Below are positions 1-6,305 of a stretch of DNA of 8,049 bases, in pieces. The stretch covers positions 1 through 8,049 of the forward strand of contig JAHECH010000162.1 of NCBI GenBank assembly GCA_024641835.1, read 5' to 3'. The notes beneath the pieces were generated by a model, which saw nothing but the letters and a program-made list of their open reading frames with translations, was not told where the DNA came from and did no database searches. How positions within the stretch are numbered: position 1 is the stretch's first letter; every line of letters starts with the position of its first letter. The stretch is from Deltaproteobacteria bacterium (GTDB lineage Bacteria; Desulfobacterota; DSM-4660; Desulfatiglandales; HGW-15). Position numbers and translations under genes: made by a program.

Positions 1-55
1 ATGGGGCAATGCGGATGTTTTCAGAGATGCTGTGGCACGGCGCACGGTGAGGGCA

Positions 56-2080
56 TCAGGGCTGAAGGACGCGCTCCTCTCTGCCTTCCTCTAGGATCTC
101 CCTGATTTTTGTGGAAAGGGCTTTCATGTTGAAAGGTTTCTGGATAAAGCCGTCACAACCCTGCTTCATGAGCTTCCTCGCCTCAGCGCTCAGGCTGTAA
201 CCGCTGGAAAGGAGGATTTTGATATCAGAGGACACTTCTCGTAGCCTGGCGAAAGTCTCGCTCCCGCTCATCCCCGGCATGATCAGATCCAGGATGACCA
301 GGTGGGGACGGGGCACACCGGAGTGCCCGTCCCTGCTTGCTCTCTCGATCAGCTCCAGAGCCTCTTTGCCGCCTTGAGCAGTAAGGACCTCATATCCCAT
401 CCTCTCCAGCATTCTCCTGCTGACATCAAGAATCATCTCCTCATCATCCACGAAGAGGATTGTCTCTTCCCCTTTCAAGATCTCTTCTGACGGGATCGCC
501 TCCTCGGGCAGGTCTTTTGCTGTAGCAGGGAGGTAAATGTAGAACGTGCTTCCCTTGCCCGGCTCGCTGACGGCGTCAATCGCTCCCCCGTGGTTCTTGA
601 TGATTCCATAGGCAGAGGCGAGGCCCATGCCCGTCCCTCTTCCCCTTTCTTTGGTCGTAAAGAAAGGTTCGAATATCCTTTTCCTCGTCGCCTCATCCAT
701 GCCTACACCGTTATCCCTCACGGAGATCTTCACATATCTCCCCGGTCTCATGTTGTAAGGTCTCAACGAGTTCTCTCCAAGGGTCACATTGTCGGTTTCG
801 ATGTAGACATCCCCTCCCCCAGGCATGGCTTGCCAGGCATTCACATAGAGGTTGAGCAAGACCTGCTCAACCTGTCCCTGATCAGCCTCAACGCGCCAGA
901 CGTCCTCCTGGAGTTTGTGGTGGATTCGAATCTCTTTTTTGGTGCGGCCGAACATGCTGGAGGTTCTCTCCAGGACCTCATTAGGATTGATCGGCTTGAC
1001 GTGATATTTCCCGCCCCTTGCAAAACCTAGGAGGTGTTTGGTGAGGTTGGCCCCACTCTGGACATGCTGTTCGATGCTCTTGAGCCTCTCATAGTGGGGA
1101 TGGCCTGGCTGGATATCAAAAAGCATGAGAGACGTATTGCCCTGAATACCCATGAGAAGATTGTTGAAGTCGTGGGCAATGCCGCCCGCAAGTTTCCCGA
1201 TGGACTCAAGCTTTTGGCTCCTGAAAAGCTCTTCCTCCATTCTCTTTCGGTCCGTAATGTCTCGGGCAATCCCGCGAAACCCTGTGACCTTTCCTTCCGA
1301 GTCCGTGAGTGGGTACACAGAGGCTTCAACCATTCTCCTCTCTCCATCCTTTCTGATAATCTCCCACTCAAAACCGGTGAAAGGCTTCCCTGTTCTGTAT
1401 ACGCTGTTGAAGGCCCGATACAGATCTTTCGCGTTTTTCTCCTCCGTGTATCTCCGGTCGTTCATCCCCATCAGTTCCTCACGGGTGTAACCCAGGAGCT
1501 TGCACACGGAATCATTAAAAAAGGTGAAATTGCCGGAAAGATCAACCTCGTAATAGCCTTCGTCAATGGTTTCAAGAACGTTCTTGTACCTTTCTTCGCT
1601 CTCGTGGAGCGCCTCCTCTGCCGACTTCAGGTCCGAGATATCATGGACAATGACGGTGGCGCCTTTGGGCACGCCGTTTTCATAGAGGACCCTCGTGTGC
1701 ATCCTCACCCACAACGCCCGGCTATCCTTAGCACGGATCTTGAATTCCACCACCTCCGGAATCTTTTCACCCGCAAAGAGCTTAGAAAGTCTCTCACCAA
1801 AAAGCTTACTGCTTTCCTCAGTGAGAATGTCAAAAGGGCTCAGGGCGAGGAACTCTTCCCTGGTATAGCCGGTGTATTCACAGATCACATCGTTGACATT
1901 CACGAAGCGCCGCTTGAGGAAATCAATTTCGTACATACCGGAAGGGGCATGGTTCAAGAGCTGACGGTATTTTCCTTCGCTTTCTCTGAGCGCCTCCCTC
2001 ACCTTGTTCATCCTGGCCAGTTTTGCTTCCAGGGCTTTGACTTTTCTCGCTAATTCCTCATAGGTGGGTTTGGCGGGCAT
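56..2080 (-). CDS. PAS-PAS hybrid sensor histidine kinase with C-terminal receiver
   Basis: Soluble hybrid histidine kinase of 674 residues. A charged, probably coiled-coil N-terminus (about 1-35) leads into two PAS domains (about 36-150 and 162-280); each ends in the typical PAC-like DISD/DITDRK stretch. The HisKA box LAGGIAHDFNNLL places the phospho-accepting His at 303. The ATPase domain shows the N box (LLNLYVNAWQAM, about 408-419), DNGVGMD (456-462) and the G-rich GRGTGMGLA (480-488). A receiver domain (about 539-668) has acidic residues D545/D546, phospho-acceptor D598 (VILDLIMPG), S625/S626 and K648 (QKPF), so all key residues are intact. I see no transmembrane segment or signal peptide, so it should sense an intracellular cue. 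There is no output domain, so phosphate must pass to a separate partner not in this window. The ATG at 2080 is well supported by its ribosome site. It is divergent from the CoA-enzyme genes; a regulatory link is only positional. The ligand is unknown. Confidence 0.96.
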   Translation of the reverse strand: MPAKPTYEELARKVKALEAKLARMNKVREALRESEGKYRQLLNHAPSGMYEIDFLKRRFVNVNDVICEYTGYTREEFLALSPFDILTEESSKLFGERLSKLFAGEKIPEVVEFKIRAKDSRALWVRMHTRVLYENGVPKGATVIVHDISDLKSAEEALHESEERYKNVLETIDEGYYEVDLSGNFTFFNDSVCKLLGYTREELMGMNDRRYTEEKNAKDLYRAFNSVYRTGKPFTGFEWEIIRKDGERRMVEASVYPLTDSEGKVTGFRGIARDITDRKRMEEELFRSQKLESIGKLAGGIAHDFNNLLMGIQGNTSLMLFDIQPGHPHYERLKSIEQHVQSGANLTKHLLGFARGGKYHVKPINPNEVLERTSSMFGRTKKEIRIHHKLQEDVWRVEADQGQVEQVLLNLYVNAWQAMPGGGDVYIETDNVTLGENSLRPYNMRPGRYVKISVRDNGVGMDEATRKRIFEPFFTTKERGRGTGMGLASAYGIIKNHGGAIDAVSEPGKGSTFYIYLPATAKDLPEEAIPSEEILKGEETILFVDDEEMILDVSRRMLERMGYEVLTAQGGKEALELIERASRDGHSGVPRPHLVILDLIMPGMSGSETFARLREVSSDIKILLSSGYSLSAEARKLMKQGCDGFIQKPFNMKALSTKIREILEEGREERVLQP

Positions 2081-2087
2081 GGAAAAG

Positions 2088-2095
2088 ACCTCCTC
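2088..2095 (-). promoter_or_regulatory. Strong Shine-Dalgarno of the histidine kinase gene
   Basis: On the minus strand GAGGAGGT lies 7 bases before the ATG at 2080. It is nearly a perfect anti-16S match and fixes that start codon. Confidence 0.85.
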
Positions 2096-2108
2096 GCAGA
2101 TACTCAGA

Positions 2109-2137
2109 ATTATACTGGGAAATCAGCTACATGTCCA
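2109..2137 (-). promoter_or_regulatory. Sigma70-like promoter for the histidine kinase
   Basis: Read on the minus strand, TGGACA (2137-2132, 5 of 6 consensus bases) is followed after exactly 17 bases by TATAAT (2114-2109, 6 of 6). Transcription would start near 2102, giving a leader of only about 20 bases that just contains the ribosome site. This is prediction from sequence only. Confidence 0.7.
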
Positions 2138-2178
2138 ATCGAAAATGCACACCCATTTGTCTTTGTGTCGCCATGGTG

Positions 2179-2205
2179 TTGATTTCGAAAAGGCAAACGT
2201 ATAGA
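2179..2205 (+). promoter_or_regulatory. Weak candidate promoter for the CoA-dehydratase genes
   Basis: TTGATT (2179-2184) and TATAGA (2200-2205) are separated by 15 bases, which is short of the ideal 17. It is the best plus-strand candidate I found between the divergent genes, but it is weak. The real promoter may be elsewhere in 2096-2346 or use another sigma factor. Confidence 0.22.
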
Positions 2206-2241
2206 GTGGTCCAGAAGAACCTGCGGATCGCTGTTTTAGCC

Positions 2242-2276
2242 ATGAACGTTGAACTTTGCACCTTGAACCCTGTACC
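2242..2276 (-). repeat. Heptad-periodic repeat, five units
   Basis: Read on the minus strand from 2276, five consecutive 7-mers run GGTACAG, GGTTCAA, GGTGCAA, AGTTCAA, CGTTCAT, with a consensus near GGTNCAA. The same unit type recurs at 5071-5105 and around 7104-7199. The stretch lies in the 266-base spacer between the divergent kinase and dehydratase genes. Apart from the predicted promoter elements I see nothing else in that spacer. Confidence 0.7.
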
Positions 2277-2346
2277 TTAGACCGTTCTGCAGGGGATACA
2301 TGGTTTTCCGGTTTCTCCCCAATCTCGAATACTTGGGCTGAACTTC

Positions 2347-3441
2347 ATGACTCGCTTTATACCTCGCCCGCGCAAGGAATATCTGCGTCAGCAAAAGGAG
2401 ACACACGGTCGTCATCTGTTTGGTGTATTCCCGGCCCAGTATCCGAGGGAGATTCTCTGGGCCATGAATGCCCTGCCTGTGGAAATCTGGGACCCACCCC
2501 TGGAGGTGATCCATGCAAACGCACACCTTCAGCCGTACATATGCTCTGTCGTCAGGCTCGGGCTGGAGCTCATTCTTCAGGGTCATGGCAATAGGATGGA
2601 TGGCTTCCTGTTTCCCCACACCTGTGATTCTATCCAGAACCTCGCTTCGATCGTGAATGACTACCTCGGCCTCAGCAAGCCATGCTATTTCTTCTATCAC
2701 CCCAAGGCTCCTTACCGGCCGTCCTCCCGTCTCTTTTATTTGCAGCAACTCAAGGATCTCACTGCGAATCTGGAGGGCCAGTTAGGCCCCATGGACCTTA
2801 AAGAGTTGAAGAGGAGAGTGGAGCAGGGTCAAAAAATCGCAGCCTGTCTCGGAGAACTCTACCGCTTGAGACGGGATGGGAAGCTTCTGGTTTCGAACCA
2901 GGAATTCTATCAGGTCATTCGCCAGGGGGAATACCTTCATCCCGATGATTTTCTTCCCCTGCTCCATGAGTTCCTGGAGAGTTCCAGAGGAGAGTCAAGG
3001 GCAGGACCTCGGTTGATCCTGAGCGGCGTGCTGCCGAACCCCCCGGAGATTTTGACTCTTCTGGACGAACTGGCCGTGAGGGTGGCAGATGATGATTTTC
3101 TCTCCTGCAGCCGAAGGCTTCTCGTGACGCCGAGTGAGAAGGAAGATCCTTTTGAAGCTCTCATGGAAACCTATTTCGCTATGGCTCCCTGTACCACCAA
3201 AGATTCCCCCTTGGAAGAACGGATCAGATACCTCAAGAGCAAGATCCGGAAAAGTGGAGCCAGAGGCATGATCTTTTATATGGTGAAATACTGCGAGCCT
3301 GAGCTCTTCGATGTCCCGCAGGTAGTGAAAGAGCTGAAAAACGAAGGAGTGGCCACCTTGGTCCTTGACACAGAGTTGAACCAGGGCCTGAGCGGCCAGA
3401 TGAGGACGAGGGTAGAAGCATTTGTAGAAATGATCGGATAG
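2347..3441 (+). CDS. 2-hydroxyacyl-CoA dehydratase / benzoyl-CoA reductase family, short (HgdB/BcrC-like) subunit
   Basis: A 364-residue member of the HgdB/FldC/BcrC family, whose Fe-S subunits carry out difficult one-electron chemistry on acyl-CoA substrates. The three expected cluster cysteines are visible: C66 in QPYICSVVR, C93 in FPHTCDS and C316 in MVKYCEPELFD. The family C-terminal signature is also present (DTELNQGLSGQ followed by TRVEAFVEMI). The length suits the shorter subunit of the heterodimer (HgdB, BcrC), pairing with the 437-residue product downstream. No membrane segment or signal is seen, so it should be cytosolic. The ATG at 2347 has no clear Shine-Dalgarno. An in-frame stop at 2278 limits any extension, and the only near-start upstream in frame would be CTG at 2338. 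The TAG stop shares its last base with the palindrome that follows. Family assignment is firm; the substrate (2-hydroxyacyl-CoA, aryl-CoA or other) cannot be decided from sequence. Confidence 0.9.
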   Translation: MTRFIPRPRKEYLRQQKETHGRHLFGVFPAQYPREILWAMNALPVEIWDPPLEVIHANAHLQPYICSVVRLGLELILQGHGNRMDGFLFPHTCDSIQNLASIVNDYLGLSKPCYFFYHPKAPYRPSSRLFYLQQLKDLTANLEGQLGPMDLKELKRRVEQGQKIAACLGELYRLRRDGKLLVSNQEFYQVIRQGEYLHPDDFLPLLHEFLESSRGESRAGPRLILSGVLPNPPEILTLLDELAVRVADDDFLSCSRRLLVTPSEKEDPFEALMETYFAMAPCTTKDSPLEERIRYLKSKIRKSGARGMIFYMVKYCEPELFDVPQVVKELKNEGVATLVLDTELNQGLSGQMRTRVEAFVEMIG

Positions 3442-3567
3442 CAGGCTGCTGAAAAACGCCCATCTACGGCGTTGCCCTCATCCCTCGTCGTTGCGGCGTA
3501 CTTGCATGTACGCCTCACTCCTCGGGATTTCAGGCGCCTTGTATCTGGGCGGTTTTGAGCAGCCTGC
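3441..3567. repeat. Long REP-like palindrome of about 127 bases
   Basis: The outer arms 3441-3461 and 3547-3567 match at 19 of 21 positions as inverted repeats, each ending in GCAGGCTGCT or its complement. A perfect inner hairpin, GGCGTAC (3495-3501) with GTACGCC (3508-3514), sits at the centre, and sequence between also pairs imperfectly. The outer mismatches are G-G and A-G, so not wobble pairs. It looks like a mobile or dispersed palindromic repeat rather than a gene. It begins on the final G of the upstream TAG stop. It could attenuate or stabilise the mRNA between the two subunit genes; there is no T-tract for a classical terminator. Confidence 0.85.
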
Positions 3568-3579
3568 CAGGAGGGGCCT

Positions 3580-3591
3580 TTTCAGGCGCCT
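3580..3591 (+). repeat. Second copy of a 12-base repeat from the palindrome
   Basis: TTTCAGGCGCCT occurs exactly at 3528-3539, inside the palindrome, and again at 3580-3591, just outside it. The copy overlaps the perfect palindrome CAGGCGCCTG (3583-3592). It may be a remnant of a second or rearranged element. Confidence 0.6.
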
Positions 3592-3610
3592 GCGATATCT
3601 CGCGCTCTAA

Positions 3611-3666
3611 GAAATTCGAATTTTGAATTTGTTTTGGATTTCGAGATTCGGGTTTCGAATTTATTT
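3611..3666 (+). repeat. AT-rich heptad-periodic repeat before the long subunit gene
   Basis: Consecutive 7-mers run GAAATTC, GAATTTT, GAATTTG, TTTTGGA, TTTCGAG, ATTCGGG, TTTCGAA, TTTATTT. The ends are inverted: AAATTCGAA (3612-3620) and TTCGAATTT (3654-3662) are perfect reverse complements. The composition is much more AT-rich than the flanking genes. It ends 29 bases before the next start codon. Confidence 0.6.
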
Positions 3667-3695
3667 TCATACGTTAGTTCGGCGGTGGTTGAAGC

Positions 3696-5009
3696 ATGTC
3701 TTTTCTCAAGAACGCGGAATATGTTTTCATGAAGGATCTTGGTGCTCCTGTTCTCATGGGGCTATCCAATTTTGGAAAGAGAAGGGGACCCAAGAAAGCC
3801 AACCCCTTTTTCGGTCCGCCGCTCAAGAGCGCGCCAAGACTGAAAGAGATCATGACCCGTCACTACTTCCTTTCTCGATACACCGAGGGCGCAAAGCCTG
3901 TCGCCTGGGTGGCGAGCGGCGCTCCCGTGGAACTGTTGAGGCCCTTTGATTTCTACACCGTCTATCCGGAAAACCACGGGGCTCTGTGCGGGGCACAGAA
4001 GGTCGCACCCGAACTCTGCGCCCTGGCTGAGGAGCGCGGGTATCACCAGGATCTTTGCTCTTATGCCCGCGTGGATCTGGGCGTCTGCTTTTCAGGAAAG
4101 ACGCCTGTTGGGAAACTTCCCAAACCCGACCTTCTTTTTGCTTCCAACAACATCTGCCAGACCGTGGTTTACTGGTACAAGGCGCTCTCCCATCATTGGA
4201 AAATCCCTTTGATCCTTTTTGATACTCCTTATAATTTCCGGGAGATCAAGGCAGGCGACATTGCTTACATGGTCAACCAGTTTGAGGAAATCATACCGGT
4301 ACTGGAACGCATCTCCAGGAGGCCGTTCAGGGAAGCGAAGTTTCAGGAAGCGATCCGCACAGCCAGGGACACATCGCTGGCCTGGGGTGAAGTGCTCGCC
4401 ACCCTGAAAGCGCGGCCTGCGCCAATGACGATATTCGATGCCTTTGTCCATCTCGCTCCTGTGGTTTCTCTCCGCGGTCTGCCGGTCGCCTTGGAATACT
4501 ACCGGATCCTTCTGCGTGAACTGAAGGAACGAGCGGAAAAAGGAGTCGGCGCTGTTGTCCATGAGCGAAAGAGACTCATGTGGGATAACATAGCCATATG
4601 GTACAAGCTGAGGGATTACGGCAAACTTTTTGCTGAGCGCGGCATGAATTTCGTCACAGCCACTTACACCAATGCATGGGCGGAAACGACACCGAACCTG
4701 GACGAGGGGAATCCCTTTGAGTCCATGGCAAAGACCTACAGCCTCGTCATCCTCAACAACAACCTGAACCATAGACTCCACCTTATGGAGAGGCTCATCA
4801 AAGAATTCCAGGTGGACGGCCTTGTGATCCACTCAGCGAGAAGCTGTAAACCCTATTCTGTGGGACAATACGACCTCAAGAGGCTTCTCATGGAGCGCCT
4901 TGGTGTGCCTTCGGTCATCATTGACGCGGACATCACGGACTCAAGGGCCTATTCCGAAGAACAGGCGATGACAAGGCTCGAAGCCTTTTTTGAAACAATG
5001 GGGAATTAG
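3696..5009 (+). CDS. 2-hydroxyacyl-CoA dehydratase / benzoyl-CoA reductase family, long (HgdA/BcrB-like) subunit
   Basis: A 437-residue partner of the preceding subunit, in the same PF06050-type family but with the length usual for the larger subunit (HgdA, BcrB, FldB). Likely cluster cysteines are C121 in DLCSYARVDLG, C154 in SNNICQTVVYWYK and C384 in HSARSCKPYSVGQYD. The family C-terminus is well kept (PSVIIDADITDSR, then TRLEAFFETM). It should form a cytosolic heterodimer holding [4Fe-4S] or related clusters that reduces or dehydrates a CoA thioester after activation by the product of 5141-5929. The ATG at 3696 has only a weak purine-rich GGTGG upstream. The 254-base gap from the short subunit is unusually wide for genes of a stoichiometric complex and is filled by repeats. 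A double-cubane-cluster protein, which is a single-gene homodimer, is less likely because two different subunits are encoded. Confidence 0.91.
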   Translation: MSFLKNAEYVFMKDLGAPVLMGLSNFGKRRGPKKANPFFGPPLKSAPRLKEIMTRHYFLSRYTEGAKPVAWVASGAPVELLRPFDFYTVYPENHGALCGAQKVAPELCALAEERGYHQDLCSYARVDLGVCFSGKTPVGKLPKPDLLFASNNICQTVVYWYKALSHHWKIPLILFDTPYNFREIKAGDIAYMVNQFEEIIPVLERISRRPFREAKFQEAIRTARDTSLAWGEVLATLKARPAPMTIFDAFVHLAPVVSLRGLPVALEYYRILLRELKERAEKGVGAVVHERKRLMWDNIAIWYKLRDYGKLFAERGMNFVTATYTNAWAETTPNLDEGNPFESMAKTYSLVILNNNLNHRLHLMERLIKEFQVDGLVIHSARSCKPYSVGQYDLKRLLMERLGVPSVIIDADITDSRAYSEEQAMTRLEAFFETMGN

Positions 5010-5070
5010 TGCGCAGTAGTGGGTGGCAATGGAAATTTTACTGGTGCGGAACCAGGGCAGAACAATGAAT

Positions 5071-5147
5071 GGTTCAGGGTGCACGGTGCAAGGGACAAGG
5101 TCCCAATGCTCAATGATAAATGTCAAATGATCAATCATAAGTGGCCA
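5071..5147 (+). repeat. Eleven-unit heptad-periodic repeat abutting the activase start
   Basis: An unbroken register of 7-mers runs from 5071 into the start codon region. First come GGTTCAG, GGTGCAC, GGTGCAA, GGGACAA, GGTCCCA, then ATGCTCA, ATGATAA, ATGTCAA, ATGATCA, ATCATAA, GTGGCCA. The first half is the GGTNCAA type seen elsewhere; the second half is an ATGNTCA type. It fills most of the 131-base spacer and leaves no recognisable Shine-Dalgarno for the next gene. A small hairpin, CTGGT/ACCAG, lies just before it at 5041-5055. Confidence 0.7.
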
Positions 5148-5929
5148 TGAACTATTTTGCCGGTATTGATGTGGGTTCTCTATCCACCGATGTGGTGATT
5201 CTGGATGAGAGAGACGAGATCCTCGGGTACAGCATCATCTCTACAGGAGCGAACAGCACGGATGCAGCGGAAGAGGGCTTTGGAAAAGCTCTGACTGCGG
5301 CGGGTCTAGGCAGGGGACAAGTCAAGGGTATTGTGGCTACAGGTTACGGCCGTGTCTCCGTGCCCTTTGCGGACAGGAAGTTGACGGAGATATCATGTCA
5401 CAGCCTGGGAGCGTCCAAGCTTTTTCCAGATACGGGGATGGTGATCGACATCGGGGGCCAGGATTCCAAGGTGATCCGGGTTGGGCCCGAAGGCAAGGTG
5501 CTTGATTTCACCATGAACGACAAGTGCGCTGCCGGCACCGGGCGTTTTCTGGAAGTGATGGCAGCAAAGCTCCGGGTCAGCCTGGAGGAGATGGGCGATC
5601 TTTCTCTCCGGGGGGGAGGGGAAGCGCGCATCAGCAGCGTCTGCACCGTGTTTGCTGAAAGCGAGGTGGTTTCTCTGGTGGCCAAGAACCACCCCAAAGA
5701 AGAAATCATCAGAGGGCTTCATCGGGCTATTGTAAGCCGCATCTGGAGCATGGTGCAGACCGTCGGGGTGTATGGAGAAGTGACCATGACGGGCGGTGTG
5801 GCCAAGAACAAAGGGGTTGTGGCATTCATGGAAGACAAGCTGGGAAAGCCCATCCATGTATACCACGAGCCTCAGATCGTCGGCGCCTTTGGGGCAGCCC
5901 TGTTTGCGCAAAAAGAAAACCGCATGTAG
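5141..5929 (+). CDS. Acyl-CoA dehydratase activase ([4Fe-4S] ATPase, HgdC/FldI/BcrA family)
   Basis: A 262-residue ASKHA-fold ATPase that injects a low-potential electron into the dehydratase/reductase at the cost of ATP. Motifs in order: phosphate-1 loop GIDVGSLSTD (8-17), TGYGR (67-71), phosphate-2 DIGGQDSK (103-110), NDKCAAGTGRF (126-136), CTVFAESEV (168-176), adenosine loop TGGVAKN (217-223) and GAFGAAL (248-254). C129 and C168 are the expected ligands of the [4Fe-4S] cluster bridging the dimer; their 39-residue spacing matches the HgdC pair I recall (Cys127/Cys166). Only one activase is present, so a homodimer as in 2-hydroxyacyl-CoA dehydratase systems is likely, not the BcrA/BcrD heterodimer. 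The start is uncertain: GTG 5141, or ATG 5147 two codons later, and neither has a clear ribosome site. The TAG stop is the first three bases of a hairpin. Confidence 0.95.
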   Translation: MAMNYFAGIDVGSLSTDVVILDERDEILGYSIISTGANSTDAAEEGFGKALTAAGLGRGQVKGIVATGYGRVSVPFADRKLTEISCHSLGASKLFPDTGMVIDIGGQDSKVIRVGPEGKVLDFTMNDKCAAGTGRFLEVMAAKLRVSLEEMGDLSLRGGGEARISSVCTVFAESEVVSLVAKNHPKEEIIRGLHRAIVSRIWSMVQTVGVYGEVTMTGGVAKNKGVVAFMEDKLGKPIHVYHEPQIVGAFGAALFAQKENRM

Positions 5930-5976
5930 GAGCGGCCTCCCTGCCGCGATGGGTCGCAAGCGGGAGCTTGCTCCTA
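5927..5976 (+). repeat. REP-like hairpin containing the activase stop codon
   Basis: TAGGAGC (5927-5933) pairs with GCTCCTA (5970-5976). A 3-by-3 internal loop follows, then CTCCC (5937-5941) pairs with GGGAG (5962-5966), and an inner GCGA/TCGC stem (5946-5949, 5954-5957) closes on a 4-base loop. The activase stop TAG is the first three bases of the left arm. There is no T-tract, so an mRNA 3'-end stabiliser or repeat insertion is more likely than an intrinsic terminator. Confidence 0.75.
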
Positions 5977-6055
5977 TACAAGGAGCATAAGCGTTAACTT
6001 AAAGCTGGCGGGGGAAGGATGGAAGGGCGATGATGCCTTTTCTGGATGTGACTGG

Positions 6056-6094
6056 CCCTGTTGAATAGGGTTCCCTTCGGGAAATTCAACAGGG
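6056..6094 (+). repeat. Perfect 11-bp hairpin inside the structured element
   Basis: CCCTGTTGAAT (6056-6066) and ATTCAACAGGG (6084-6094) are exact reverse complements, extended outward by one G-C and two G-T pairs. Inside is a second small stem, TTCCC (6071-6075) with GGGAA (6079-6083), on a 3-base loop. It is not followed by a T-run. Confidence 0.85.
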
Positions 6095-6110
6095 CTGGCG
6101 GGAGGGCGCT

Positions 6111-6215
6111 GTCTTTTCACGGTTTATCTATGGGGGAAACCCCTGGCCCCGAGCGAAGTCGAGGGGAACAGTGGGAGGGGGCAGAACTCCCCCGTAGATA
6201 AGCCGTTGAAAAGAC
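6111..6215 (+). repeat. Long near-perfect stem of about 27 bp inside the element
   Basis: Arms 6111-6137 and 6188-6215 pair throughout in the plus-strand RNA, with two G-U pairs and one bulged base. The apical part contains GGGG-AAA-CCCC (6133-6143) and CCCC/GGGG (6147-6150, 6163-6166), which offer alternative folds. It is the strongest single stem in the window. Confidence 0.85.
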
Positions 6216-6305
6216 CAGCCCGCCTCAGGCGGGCCAGCCCGGGAGGCTTGGAACGTAAGAAAAGGTGTCATCGGGCGGTTAAGTTAGCGCTTATGCCTAC
6301 AAGGG

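Larger units (their letters stand above)
5985..6296 (+). mobile_element. Putative MITE-like, highly structured 312-base element
   Basis: Terminal inverted repeats 5985-6002 and 6279-6296 match at 17 of 18 positions. They are flanked, one base out on each side, by the direct repeat TACAAGG (5977-5983 and 6298-6304), which would fit a 7-bp target duplication. Nested inside are a second arm pair (6028-6043 with 6258-6273, 14 of 16) and a perfect 11-bp hairpin (6056-6066 with 6084-6094). A long stem (6111-6137 with 6188-6215) shows 25 identical pairs, two G-T pairs and one bulged base. A perfect 7-bp hairpin (6218-6224 with 6228-6234) completes it. No ORF of note lies inside, so any mobility would need a transposase from elsewhere. 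It could instead be, or encode, a structured non-coding RNA. It fills nearly all of the 376-base gap between the activase and UPF0280 genes; the rest is the stop-codon hairpin. Confidence 0.7.

Noticed and set aside
1034..2053. 339-codon plus-strand ORF opposite the kinase gene
   Set aside because: It lies wholly antisense to clearly coding PAS and kinase domains; its translation shows no recognisable domain, and a GC-rich coding strand readily creates such a mirror frame.
4092..4832. 246-codon minus-strand ORF inside the long dehydratase subunit
   Set aside because: Antisense to a strongly conserved family gene, with no ribosome site or recognisable motif.
2347..5009. Two fragments of one frameshifted dehydratase gene
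   Set aside because: Both proteins are full length, and each carries its own set of three cluster cysteines and its own family C-terminus, so they are two subunits.
2347..5929. Nitrogenase-like or BchL/BchN-like system
   Set aside because: The activase has ASKHA phosphate loops (DVGS, DIGGQDSK), not a P-loop NifH fold, and the subunits carry HgdB-family signatures.
5393..5959. 188-codon minus-strand ORF opposite the activase
   Set aside because: Shadow of the activase; His- and Pro-rich translation without family resemblance.
5927..5976. Rho-independent terminator after the activase
   Set aside because: The hairpin is followed by TACAAGG, not a T-run.
5985..6296. Intrinsic terminator, tRNA or known riboswitch
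   Set aside because: None of the stems is followed by a T-tract, there is no cloverleaf with a CCA-type acceptor, and I recognise no riboswitch core. The symmetric ends fit an element better.
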